In this document: piece by piece, positions 16,871 through 24,146 of the stretch | How positions within the stretch are numbered: the stretch's first letter is position 1 | How the letters are laid out: the number at the start of each line of letters is the position of its first letter | From: Lactobacillus sp. PV012 | GTDB lineage: Bacteria > Bacillota > Bacilli > Lactobacillales > Lactobacillaceae | Length of the DNA: 64,000 nt | NCBI RefSeq assembly: GCF_014522325.1 | Contig: NZ_CP041983.1 | Coordinates: 806,001-870,000, forward strand | Reading direction: 5' to 3' | The notes under the pieces: model-generated | Seen by the model: only the letters and a program-made list of their open reading frames with translations | The model's database searches: none | What the model was told of the DNA's origin: nothing | Program-made: the position numbers and the translations under genes

Positions 16871-16960
16871 TTTGCAACTGGCATTTTGATTCTTTCGATT
16901 GCTGCAATTAACTTTGCAAAAGCATATCGAATAATCAAAAAAGCTAATCATAAAGATTAG
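16871..16960 (+). pseudogene. Relic of an Fst-like type I toxin (locus C)
   Basis: The frame encodes FATGILILSIAAINFAKAY followed by RIIKKANHKD and a stop inside a terminator stem. The hydrophobic core and the KKANHKD tail match the toxin of copies A and B. No start codon with a ribosome site precedes it. The antisense-complementary elements found upstream of the intact toxins are missing, so I regard the toxin as dead. The antisense gene facing it is intact. Confidence 0.6.
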
Positions 16961-17031
16961 CCTTTCCCCTAGTTATTCAAATCTACGATTGAGAGTAACG
17001 AGCCACCACTCGTTGCTCTCTTTTCATTTGT
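16937..17031 (-). ncRNA. Antisense RNA II of locus C
   Basis: A promoter TTGCTT-N17-TATAAT (17061-17066 and 17038-17043, minus strand) should produce a short RNA. It has a 5' hairpin GAGAGCAACGAG/CTCGTTACTCTC, the element AATCGTAGATTTGAAT and the terminator GCTAATC/GATTAGC plus T run at 16937-16961. The layout matches the RNA II of copies A and B. Confidence 0.65.
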
Positions 17032-17249
17032 ACTTATATTATAATTGGACGGATTAATTAAAGCAAATTTTAGATAAAATATCGTGATAAATAATAAGAT
17101 TCTCTTATCAAAAAGTTTATTGCCAATTAAATAGCCATCAATACTAGCAGCACCAGGAATAGCGTATAATTAAGATAGTCTCTTAGAGATTAGAGAAAGG
17201 AGTAAAAAGTTATGCCAGATAATTTTCATGCAAAAAAACAGATGATAAA

Positions 17250-17522
17250 ATGAAAAAAATATTTGACGAATTAAACTTTGTAAATAAAGAAACCAAAAAA
17301 GATATTCTTTTAGCGCTTGCTAAAGATAGAGGTTTAATTGAAGACAATACTCCCGGTTTCACCAATAATAAAAAGTTGATGAATTATATGAAAACTCATG
17401 CAACAGCAATTAAGGAAACAATAGAATTAGAATCTAATGGAGTTGGAGATGTAGTTCGTAAACGTGAAAAGGATAAAAGTGGATTTACAAATATTGAAGA
17501 GATTGATTGGGGCAAGTTATAA
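17250..17522 (+). CDS. 90-residue protein of unknown function, probably frameshifted at its start
   Basis: The frame encodes a charged soluble protein (KKIFDELNFVNKETKKDILL). The only good ribosome site, AAAGGAG, lies before ATG 17212, which opens a 13-codon frame ending in TGA that overlaps ATG 17250 (ATGA). One extra A in the A7 run at 17232-17238 would join both frames into a single product starting MPDNFHAKKTDDKMKKIFDE. A decayed paralogue lies at 21747-21860, also beside a type I locus relic, so the gene travels with that cassette. Function unknown. Confidence 0.55.
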   Translation: MKKIFDELNFVNKETKKDILLALAKDRGLIEDNTPGFTNNKKLMNYMKTHATAIKETIELESNGVGDVVRKREKDKSGFTNIEEIDWGKL

Positions 17523-17555
17523 ATATTTCAAAAAGGAATATAGCTTCAAAAATAC

Positions 17556-17586
17556 AAGAGTAAGGTTACTGAAGTCTTACTCTTTT
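17556..17586 (+). terminator. Terminator after the 90-residue protein gene
   Basis: AAGAGTAAG/CTTACTCTT stem; the following T run is short (TT). Confidence 0.6.
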
Positions 17587-17606
17587 AAGCTAAAAATTAT
17601 TAACTA

Positions 17607-17643
17607 TTACTTTACATAATATTTTTACCGTAAATATAACTTT
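17607..17643. repeat. Short repeat shared with 24877-24913
   Basis: TACTTTACATAATATTTTTA and the following GTAAATATA recur at about 24877-24913 with two mismatches. Both lie in intergenic DNA of the island next to toxin-antitoxin modules. Its role is unknown; it may mark a recombination junction. Confidence 0.6.
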
Positions 17644-17727
17644 TTACTCTATAATTCTCTTCTACCATTTATGAACTACAGCAGGATTAAAATCCCGCAT
17701 ATACTAAAGGAGCTAGACTACTTTCTC

Positions 17728-17756
17728 TTGAATTTTTATTTAATTTCTTTTATAAT
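17728..17756 (+). promoter_or_regulatory. Promoter of antisense RNA II (copy B)
   Basis: TTGAAT and TATAAT with a 17-base spacer, at the same place as in copy A. Confidence 0.8.
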
Positions 17757-17761
17757 TGTAA

Positions 17762-17852
17762 AAGAAAAGGAGCTAACGAGGTCGAGTCGTTAACTCCAAT
17801 CGTAACTTGAATGACTGAAGTGGTTAGCTAATCCTTGTGATTAGCTTTTTTT
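17762..17852 (+). ncRNA. Antisense RNA II of type I toxin-antitoxin locus (copy B)
   Basis: Same organisation as copy A: 5' hairpin (GGAGCTAACGA/TCGTTAACTCC), interaction elements CGTAACTTGAAT and GTTAGCTAA, and terminator stem AGCTAATC/GATTAGCT with T run at 17826-17852. The hairpin loop differs from copy A (GGTCGAG against GTGCCAG), which could help the two RNAs discriminate between their targets. Confidence 0.68.
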
Positions 17853-17941
17853 GTTATTGCATAAGCCTTTGCACAACTCACTAAGAATTTACCTAGTGCA
17901 TTGAGTGCAATGCTTAGTGCAATAGCAGAAGCTATTTGCAA
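17828..17941 (-). CDS. Putative type I toxin, Fst-like (copy B)
   Basis: A 37-residue frame from TTG, identical to copy A apart from four added residues in the hydrophobic segment (IASAIALSIALNALGKFLV against IASAIALNALGKFLV). The in-frame change in an otherwise near-identical repeat argues that the peptide is translated. Start and function carry the same caveats as copy A. Confidence 0.55.
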   Translation of the reverse strand: MQIASAIALSIALNALGKFLVSCAKAYAITKKANHKD

Positions 17942-17976
17942 GGAAGCCTACTTCTCCAGTCTATTCCATGTGGCAT
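17932..17976 (-). CDS. 14-residue leader peptide overlapping toxin start (copy B)
   Basis: Identical MPHGIDWRSRLPCK leader with GGAGGTGA ribosome site at 17982-17989. Its end overlaps the toxin TTG. Confidence 0.5.
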   Translation of the reverse strand: MPHGIDWRSRLPCK

Positions 17977-18108
17977 GGCTCTCACCTCCGTAACTGAAAA
18001 TAGGTTGAGGGGTGTGCAGCCATCCAAAGTTACTAAATCATCGGTTAGCTAAACCAATGACCTAATAATATTGTAACAAGATGATAAACAAAAAGCGATC
18101 AAATTTTG

Positions 18109-18156
18109 AAGTGCCTCATAATTGTTAGACATAGATCTAACAAGTGTGAGGCACTT
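18109..18156. terminator. Long palindromic hairpin upstream of the toxin promoter (copy B)
   Basis: AAGTGCCTCA pairs with TGAGGCACTT around an inner TGTTAGA/TCTAACA stem. It is longer than the copy A version and symmetric, so it may stop transcription from either side. Confidence 0.55.
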
Positions 18157-18361
18157 TAATTAGTCTATCACTTTAAAATTATCCAGTTTATTAATTGCAA
18201 AATCGCAAAAATAGCCTCATTAATAATGAAAAATCTTTTCCAAAAATTTTTCCAATTAAACTTGTATTTCATTTAAAATTTCCTTTCGTCCAATATAGAA
18301 CACAAAAATACAGGATTTTTAATCCACTGTTTCTTGGCTAAGGCTTAAAGCTAAAATTGTT

Positions 18362-18493
18362 ATGAGGTTTGCAACAATTCTAGCTATTACTAAGGTAATT
18401 GTCTTAGCTTTTTTTGTTGATTTTATTATTTTTGCTATTATTTGCTTAAGCATTTATGTTAGCAATTATTACGTACTTTATTATAAAAATTAA
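18362..18493 (+). CDS. Possible 43-residue membrane peptide
   Basis: The open frame gives MRFATILAITKVIVLAFFVD then a second hydrophobic stretch and a KN end, so it would be a small membrane peptide. No good ribosome site is present. A GTAATTGTCTTAGCTTTTTTT stretch inside it resembles the RNA II terminator side of the nearby type I loci, so this may be decayed toxin-locus DNA rather than a gene. Confidence 0.25.
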   Translation: MRFATILAITKVIVLAFFVDFIIFAIICLSIYVSNYYVLYYKN

Positions 18494-18834
18494 TTATTTT
18501 CGATGTAATTTTCCTTATATAAAAGTTGAGTCTCATTATTAACCTTAAGTTCTACTACATCTTCTTTACCTTCTGTCATCTCTAAAATGATTGCTTCTTG
18601 TACGGCTTCTTTCATCCCTTCAGTAAGATCATTGAAATTGCAATTAACGAGAAGCACCTCTCTATTTTGTAATTCACCATTTATTGAAGAAGTTTTTTCT
18701 GCTTGTAAAATTAATACATGATGAAAAGCATCAGTAAGCTTTTCGATGATTTTTTTATTTAAGTCTTCAAGATTATAAGTTTCCTTATCTCTTTTAACTA
18801 AAGTTAGTGTAATTTGATTTTTAAAGTCTTTCAT
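18490..18834 (-). CDS. 114-residue protein paired with an AbrB-like gene
   Basis: An acidic soluble protein (MKDFKNQITLTLVKRDKETY) that I cannot assign to a family. It overlaps the upstream AbrB/MazE-like gene by 14 bases, so they are translationally coupled. The AbrB-type protein is the size of an antitoxin, but this partner has no visible RNase or kinase motif. Whether it is a toxin, an accessory regulator or something else is open. Confidence 0.6.
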   Translation of the reverse strand: MKDFKNQITLTLVKRDKETYNLEDLNKKIIEKLTDAFHHVLILQAEKTSSINGELQNREVLLVNCNFNDLTEGMKEAVQEAIILEMTEGKEDVVELKVNNETQLLYKENYIENN

Positions 18835-19021
18835 TGTCTCTTCCTTCTTTTAATACTTCTGCCCATTCTAATACCGAAGGGGCTTTTTTTATAGTAATTT
18901 CATCACCATTAAGTTTGAAAGAAAGTTTTGTCCCTTTTTCTAACCCCAATGCTTTTCTAATTGAAACAGGAATAACAATTTGTCCCTTTTGGGACATCTT
19001 TCTTATTAATTGATTTTCCAT
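18821..19021 (-). CDS. AbrB/MazE-like (SpoVT-AbrB) DNA-binding protein
   Basis: A 66-residue protein with the swapped-hairpin AbrB signature MSQKGQIVIPVSIRKALGLE followed by KGTKLSFKLNGDEITIKK and a short acidic tail. It is the first gene of a two-gene unit and is probably autoregulatory. Such proteins serve as type II antitoxins or small regulators. Confidence 0.8.
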   Translation of the reverse strand: MENQLIRKMSQKGQIVIPVSIRKALGLEKGTKLSFKLNGDEITIKKAPSVLEWAEVLKEGRDNERL

Positions 19022-19177
19022 ATGATCACCTATCCCTATATTGCATCTTACATAAAGAGTACACCTTAATTTTATCTTCTACAATAAATAAACTATATTA
19101 CTTTTTATTGTTCAGATTATTTGTAGAATCAAATTGCACAATCCTACGAGGGTATTTAAATCCTTTTTTCTTTGATA

Positions 19178-20095
19178 TTAAATTTTTGCACTATTTTTTA
19201 AACGTTCAATTCTTTTATCTAGTGGCGGATGATCGGAAAACAATCTTTGATACCATTTGGTAATTGAGCCAGCATTAAAATATAGACTTTGCAAAACTAA
19301 GTTATTATTTGTTTTTTCATTCTGAGGTAATTTTTTGCCATTTTCTAAATCTTCTAATTTTTGTAAACCAGAAATTAAACCTGATGGTTCTCGAGTTAGA
19401 TCAGCCGATCCGGCATCAGCTAAATACTCTCTTTGACGGGAAATGAGTAATGATAATAATTTAGCGATTGGAATTGCAAAAATACTCACGATTGCCCCAA
19501 AGCCTAAGATTAGTAAACCAAAGCCCTTAATTAAATAAGTTCCCCATCCCTTTCCGTCAGAGGTAACCAAGGTCCAACCACCTAAGAGAGTCCCAAGGCC
19601 AGTCCAAAGAATAAAATTAACAAGAATGCTCGATAGAACTGTAATGCGAATATCATAATTACGAATATGAGCTAGTTCATGTCCAATAACTCCACGCACT
19701 TCATCCCTATTCATAATATCTAGCAAGCCTTGGTAAAGCACTAAACTAGCGTGCTCGGGATCAAAACCAGTTGAAAAAGCATTAACTTCCTTCGTAGGCG
19801 AAATATAGATCTTAGGCATTGGCATTCCAGCGGCTAAGCATAATTCTTCAACCATTTCATAGATTTGGGGATTACTTTTCCTAGTAACTTCTTGGGCACC
19901 GGTTACTTTCAGCAAGGTATTTGTTGCTCTAAAATAATTCCAAGCTACATAACCTATGCTAAAAATGAAAAATATGACACCAAGTATTGGTAAAAGGCAT
20001 CCTATTAATACACTGATTGCCAGGAGCAAAACTAAAAAGATTCCCAACATAATCCAAGTATTTCGCTTATTTTGTTCAATTTGCTTATAGAGCAC
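19178..20095 (-). CDS. htpX: M48 family membrane metalloprotease HtpX
   Basis: A 305-residue protein with two N-terminal membrane helices (LGIFLVLLLAISVLIG and the next), the zinc site GHELAHIRNYD, a downstream pair of helices and the third ligand region REYLADAGSADLTR. HtpX degrades misfolded membrane proteins. I choose GTG 20095 because it gives the usual start (LYKQIEQNKRNT); the frame remains open further upstream to 20140. Confidence 0.88.
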   Translation of the reverse strand: MLYKQIEQNKRNTWIMLGIFLVLLLAISVLIGCLLPILGVIFFIFSIGYVAWNYFRATNTLLKVTGAQEVTRKSNPQIYEMVEELCLAAGMPMPKIYISPTKEVNAFSTGFDPEHASLVLYQGLLDIMNRDEVRGVIGHELAHIRNYDIRITVLSSILVNFILWTGLGTLLGGWTLVTSDGKGWGTYLIKGFGLLILGFGAIVSIFAIPIAKLLSLLISRQREYLADAGSADLTREPSGLISGLQKLEDLENGKKLPQNEKTNNNLVLQSLYFNAGSITKWYQRLFSDHPPLDKRIERLKNSAKI

Positions 20096-20176
20096 AAACT
20101 TCCACTTTCTATTTAGGATGTTACTTATAAAGTATAACACTAATTAAAATAAGGATTTTTACAAGGATTAACTTAA

Positions 20177-20623
20177 CTAACTCATGTGCATGTAAACCTT
20201 GAGTATAAGATCTAACTTCTTACCATCCCAATGAAAAGATTTGACTTTACCAAATAAAAGATTCCCCTCATCCATTAAGCGACTTAAAATTAAGTTGTTC
20301 TTTCGTGGTAAGTAACCTAACTTTAGGCCACTAGTGGTCTGTACATTAATTGCATGTTCATCATAGTGATTACCTGCTTCTCTGATCAAAATTAATGGGT
20401 CATTTTCTTGTAACCTTGGAATAAGATGATCTTCTAAATCTAGATATTGACTGCCAACTACTTCACAACCGTATAAGAAAACATCACGCGAATTCTTAGA
20501 ATTGTTGTAATATTGTTTCTTAAGTTCATCAATCTGCGTCTCCATCTTGTCCATACGATCAAGTACATCTTCAAAAAATCCTGCAGGTGGAATAAATATT
20601 GTTTCATCATTGTTAAATTCCAT
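20177..20623 (-). CDS. HIRAN domain protein
   Basis: A 148-residue protein. Residues 1-50 are an acidic coiled-coil-like region and about 50-146 form a HIRAN domain (GCEVVGSQYLD, LILIREAGNHYDEHAINV, GYLPRKNNLILSRLMDEG). HIRAN domains bind single-stranded or damaged DNA ends and occur alone or fused to helicases. As a stand-alone gene in an accessory island it may help a DNA-processing system, but no partner is evident. Confidence 0.8.
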   Translation of the reverse strand: MEFNNDETIFIPPAGFFEDVLDRMDKMETQIDELKKQYYNNSKNSRDVFLYGCEVVGSQYLDLEDHLIPRLQENDPLILIREAGNHYDEHAINVQTTSGLKLGYLPRKNNLILSRLMDEGNLLFGKVKSFHWDGKKLDLILKVYMHMS

Positions 20624-20676
20624 GATATGACTCCTATATTATAATTTATAAATTTCATTTTGCTACACTTGAATAA

Positions 20677-20716
20677 ATTTTATCAAATAAGCAAAAAGCT
20701 AATCACAAAGATTAGC
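20677..20716 (+). pseudogene. Tail of an Fst-like toxin gene and its terminator (relic G)
   Basis: On the plus strand the frame ILSNKQKANHKD ends inside the stem GCTAATC/GATTAGC, matching the KKANHKD tail and terminator of the type I loci. Everything upstream is lost. On the minus strand the same bases supply the last codons (EANLCD) and terminator of the Phd-like gene. Confidence 0.5.
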
Positions 20717-20983
20717 TTCGTCTCGGTTATACCATTCTTGAGGTGTTAATTTCTTACTACTGTGTTTATCGGTAATAGCTTTTTGAAGAGCCTTTCTATT
20801 TTCTGATGTTGATAGAAGGTAGTTTGTTTCTTGCCATGAACTGTATTCTTTTTCAGATAATAGGACTACATTTTTATTTTCTGGTCTTGTTATAAATATT
20901 ACATCATTATAATTAGAGACATCGTCAGCAAGTTTTTTGAAGTTTTTTCTTAATTCACTTGTGGTTGTTGCTTTAATAGTCAT
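20699..20983 (-). CDS. Phd/YefM-family antitoxin without a toxin
   Basis: A 94-residue protein with the Phd fold (TTSELRKNFKKLADDV, VIFITRPENKNVVLLSEKEY) and a toxin-binding tail. No RelE/YoeB-like gene follows; the frame instead ends in the terminator of an Fst-like relic. The last residues EANLCD are encoded by that terminator stem, so the native C-terminus and the toxin gene were probably lost in a rearrangement. Confidence 0.75.
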   Translation of the reverse strand: MTIKATTTSELRKNFKKLADDVSNYNDVIFITRPENKNVVLLSEKEYSSWQETNYLLSTSENRKALQKAITDKHSSKKLTPQEWYNRDEANLCD

Positions 20984-21019
20984 AGTTTTAATCCTTTCTA
21001 CTAACTTTAAGTTAAATAA

Positions 21020-21319
21020 TTAGGCAAGTGATAATTGCTTAATTTGGTTATAACTGCCACTATGTTCTATTTCTGCATTTCTTAGCTCAATATCATTTTG
21101 AATATTTAAAAAGTACTTTGGAGATACTCCAAATAATTTTCCTAAGCGTATTGAAGTGTCTACAGTAATTTTTCTTTTATCATGGAGAATATCTAATATT
21201 CTTGAAGATGGGACATTAATAGCTTTAGCAACTGCATAAGCAGAGATATTTAAAGGCAACATAAATTCTTCATACAAGATTTCACTTACTTTTGTTGTAG
21301 AAATATTATTCTTTAACAT
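21020..21319 (-). CDS. higA: HigA-family antitoxin (XRE)
   Basis: A 99-residue helix-turn-helix protein of the HigA/VapI type (FMLPLNISAYAVAKAINVPS, SRILDILHDKRKITVDT, LGKLFGVSPKYFLNIQ). It lies 16 bases after the HigB-like fragment, in the toxin-first order of hig loci. With HigB beheaded, it is probably an orphan. Confidence 0.85.
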   Translation of the reverse strand: MLKNNISTTKVSEILYEEFMLPLNISAYAVAKAINVPSSRILDILHDKRKITVDTSIRLGKLFGVSPKYFLNIQNDIELRNAEIEHSGSYNQIKQLSLA

Positions 21320-21335
21320 AGATATTTCCTCCTTA

Positions 21336-21533
21336 TTAATGATAGTCTACAATTTCTACATTATAAAAATAATTTGGCGTTTTAACTACAAAACAAATAC
21401 GGTATTGCTTATTAATGGTAATACTATATTGCCCTTTTCTATCTCCATCAAGTTTTTCTAAATAATTTGCAGGTGGGATTCTCAAATCATTTATATCTTG
21501 TGCTGCAATTAATTTTGTCAAAGCATATCCCAT
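21336..21533 (-). pseudogene. higB: HigB/RelE-type toxin missing its N-terminus
   Basis: Sixty-five residues cover the C-terminal two thirds of a HigB toxin (INDLRIPPANYLEKL, DGDRKGQYSITINKQYRICF, VEIVDYH). Complete relatives are about 90 residues. The missing first ~30 residues would be encoded at 21534-21620, but that DNA is the antisense RNA and terminator of an Fst-like locus. The present ATG is fortuitous and has no ribosome site, so this is a truncated toxin gene. Confidence 0.75.
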
Positions 21534-21536
21534 AAT

Positions 21537-21661
21537 AAAAAGTCAATCATAAAGATTGACTTTCCCCAAAAGTTATTTATTATCTACGATTGAGAGTAAC
21601 AAGTAGCTGCTTATTACTATCTTCTCACTTGTATTATAATTGAACAGATTGATTAACGCAA
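21537..21661 (-). ncRNA. Antisense RNA II relic of locus D
   Basis: A promoter TTGCGT-N17-TATAAT (21656-21661, 21633-21638, minus strand), a 5' hairpin region, the sequence AATCGTAGATAATAAATAAC and the terminator GTCAATC/GATTGAC with T run (21537-21560) match the RNA II of locus C. The opposing toxin frame survives only as AAINFVKAYPIIKSQS, overlapping the broken higB. Confidence 0.6.
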
Positions 21662-21746
21662 ATTTTTTATGAAAGTATTTTGTAGAATTATATACGAGTT
21701 ATTGCAGCAATGGAGAAATTCCTAGGAAAATACTTATCTTAACTCT

Positions 21747-21860
21747 AATAAAAAGAATCTTAATGAAATAAAAAAGCAGTTTGATGAAATCAATTTAGAT
21801 AATTTAACCATAGATACTAAAGAAGCAATACTTTTAGCTTTAGAAAAGATATGGAGTTAA
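21747..21860 (+). pseudogene. Remnant of the 90-residue protein family
   Basis: Translation gives KKQFDEINLDNLTIDTKEAI and LLALEKIWS, clearly related to KKIFDELNFVNKETKKDILL of the gene at 17250. The frame lacks a start and ends early. Its place to the right of locus D mirrors the order locus C then 90-residue gene. Confidence 0.65.
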
Positions 21861-21908
21861 ATTGGTACTTTTCACCGCTAATCCAGTATTCTATCAACAA
21901 TACCTAGT

Positions 21909-22839
21909 TTATTCAAAAAATTCCTTATCTAATTCATATACTACTTTTGGTTTGACAAAAACTTGGTATTTTGCAACTAAATCTAATAACTTTTCACCAT
22001 CAATTAAAGTTATTACTCTTGTTCCTGAACGTGCTGCGTTAATTGCACCTCTCGTAAAAGAAGTAGTGGTAATGAAGATGCCATATTCTGCTCTAAATTT
22101 ATCCATTGCCCCTCTAAATTTATCAATTTCAGGAGATGAGACGGTAGTATTTAAATTCCAGCGTTTTGCTTGAATGGCAACACGTGTAGTTGGCAACACG
22201 TGTAGTTCTGAAATCATCATTAGTCAAGTAACCGTACCCATCTATGCCACCGTCACCCGAAATATTTATACCAATTTTTTCATCTATATCAACACCCATT
22301 TTTTTAATTAATTGTCGACAAAACTCTTCAAATTTTGTGGGCGCAAGACTATTAATAGCCGTTTGAAGTCTTTGGCGCCAATCTTCATTGTAATCAACTA
22401 CTTTTTCAATTTCTTTTCCCTTATCTTTCGAATAAGTCATTTTAGCGTTTCTTTTAGCTTTTCCCTTCCAAAGAGGCTCAGTTATTCGGTAAACAGATGC
22501 TATAAATTTCTCTGGCTGATCTTCAAACTCGTAACTAGCTTTTCTACCCTTTTCTGTTAACACTACGGCACCTAATTTAGGACGGTCAAATAATTTTGCC
22601 ATATTTAAATTTGTCACGGCAAAGTTAAATGGATAGTCAAAGGGATGGTAGAGATTCCCACTTTTTGAAGTTTTAATATGTGTTAATGCATCTTCTGGAA
22701 TAAAATCTATATTCTCAATCAAAGAACGTTTTAATTCTTTAGTAGTTACTTTTCCGCCCAATCGTTTTAATTCTTTTATTAAAGGAAAAAGTAAAGATGC
22801 TTCTTGGTCACGTCTTGATAGATCCTTAAATTCTTTCAT
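21909..22839 (-). pseudogene. mrr: Mrr-type restriction endonuclease split by a 16-bp tandem duplication
   Basis: The first frame has an Mrr N-terminal winged-helix-like domain and the start of the PD-(D/E)xK core (FEEFCRQLIKKMG, GDGGIDGYG). The second frame carries AIQAKRW, completing the catalytic D...QxK, and the rest of the domain. Between them GGCAACACGTGTAGTT is repeated directly (22176-22191, 22192-22207). Sixteen bases shift the frame; removing one copy restores an uninterrupted reading. Mrr enzymes cut methylated DNA. The gene is probably off now but could revert by slippage. Confidence 0.85.
22192..22207. repeat. Second unit of the 16-bp direct duplication inside mrr
   Basis: Exact tandem copy of 22176-22191, and the cause of the mrr frameshift. 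Confidence 0.9.
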
Positions 22840-22929
22840 TTTGATTAATCCTATTCAAACTCATTAAAATACTTTATCTCATATTAGTATAACCTTAATT
22901 TAAATATATTACTATTCAATTACTTTTAC

Positions 22930-24021
22930 TTGGCAGCAACAAAAAGGAACTTTAATTTTTAAATCTAAAACAGAAAAAGGATTTCCGAACCTTACTGTAT
23001 TATCTGCTACTCAAAACAAAGGAATGATACCTCGAAATAAAATTGGAGTAGATATTAAAACTTCACGAACTAGTCTTGAAAGTTATAAAAGAATAGAACC
23101 AGGCGATTTTGTTATCCACTTACGTTCCTTTCAAGGAGGTTTTGCTTACTCAAGAATGGAAGGAATCGGCTCCCCTGCTTACACGGTATTTTCCTTTAAA
23201 GTGCCTGAGAACTTTAATGATAATTTTTGGAAAGAAAAATTTACTAGTTATAATTTTATTCAGTTACTAAAAAAGTAACCTACGGAGTTAGAGATGGAAG
23301 AAGTATAAGTTATTCAGATTTTTTAACTTTAAATCAAAAATTTCCTTTAAAGTTAGAACAAGACAAAATTGGTAATCTTCTTTCAAAACTTGATGAGACT
23401 ATAACCCTTTTGCAAAAGAAATATTCTTTGCAATCTCAACTACAACAAGCAATGTATCAAAGGTTATTTTCCCTTAAGAGTACTCAACTTAAAGTTAAAA
23501 ACTTGAAAAATGATTGGAAAATTTTATCCTTAAAAGAAGTTATATCTAAAGAATTAAAGGGAAAAGCAAAAAAAGAGATGATTGGAAATAATTCTATATA
23601 TCTTGACACTGCCTATTTGAATGGTGGAACTCCCACTTATGTCTCTGCTTCTAAAGATGTAAAAAATGATGATATTTTAATTTTATGGGATGGATCTAAA
23701 GCCGGTACTATCTATCGTGGAATTGAAGGTGCTTTAGGCTCTACTTTAAAAGCATATTCTCCTAAATACTCAAGTTCTTACTTATATCATTTTTTAAAAA
23801 GTAATCAAAATAAAATTTATTTTAATTTTCGCACTCCTAATATTCCGCATGTGGTTAAAGATTTTTCTACTAAATTTATGATTAAAATACCATCTAATGA
23901 AGAACAAAAAGTTATAGGCAATTTATTAGATAAAATAAATATATATCAAGAAAAAAATAAAAGTAGAAGAAATTCATTAAAAAAATTGAAACAATTCCTC
24001 CTTCAAAATATGTTTATCTAA
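22930..24021 (+). pseudogene. hsdS: Orphan type I restriction specificity subunit (hsdS), truncated and frameshifted
   Basis: The reading starts within target recognition domain 1 without a start codon (FKSKTEKGFPNLTVLSAT), continues to LLKK, shifts frame at an A6 run near 23268 and resumes in GVRDGRSISYSDF. It then covers central repeat 1 (LLSKLDETITLLQKKYSLQ), a complete second recognition domain (DILILWDGSKAGTIYRGIEG) and the C-terminal repeat (EEQKVIGNLLDKIN). No hsdM or hsdR lies in the window. It may be a decayed specificity cassette able to recombine with an intact hsdS elsewhere. Confidence 0.8.
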
Positions 24022-24046
24022 TTTTTTGCAAATTAATCTCACATAA

Positions 24047-24105
24047 AAAAGAGTTAACGACTGAACATTCCATTATTGCATTACCTAATAGTCGCTAACT
24101 CTTTT
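24047..24105. terminator. Long hairpin after the hsdS remnant
   Basis: AAAAGAGTTAACGACT pairs with AGTCGCTAACTCTTTT (one mismatch), with T and A runs outside, so it can end transcription either way. The GAGTTAACGAC core recalls the RNA II hairpins of this island. Confidence 0.65.
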
Positions 24106-24146
24106 ATCTTTTAAATAAGTGAGGAGTAAAATTCTAAATATTTTTA

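Larger units (their letters stand above)
17705..18153. repeat. Copy B of the duplicated type I toxin-antitoxin locus
   Basis: Nearly identical to 616-1049. It carries a 12-base insertion in the toxin frame and small differences at the loop of the RNA II hairpin and upstream of its promoter. Confidence 0.9.

Noticed and set aside
21862..22173. Rightward 103-codon frame
   Set aside because: It is the antisense of the conserved C-terminal Mrr domain and has no ribosome site.
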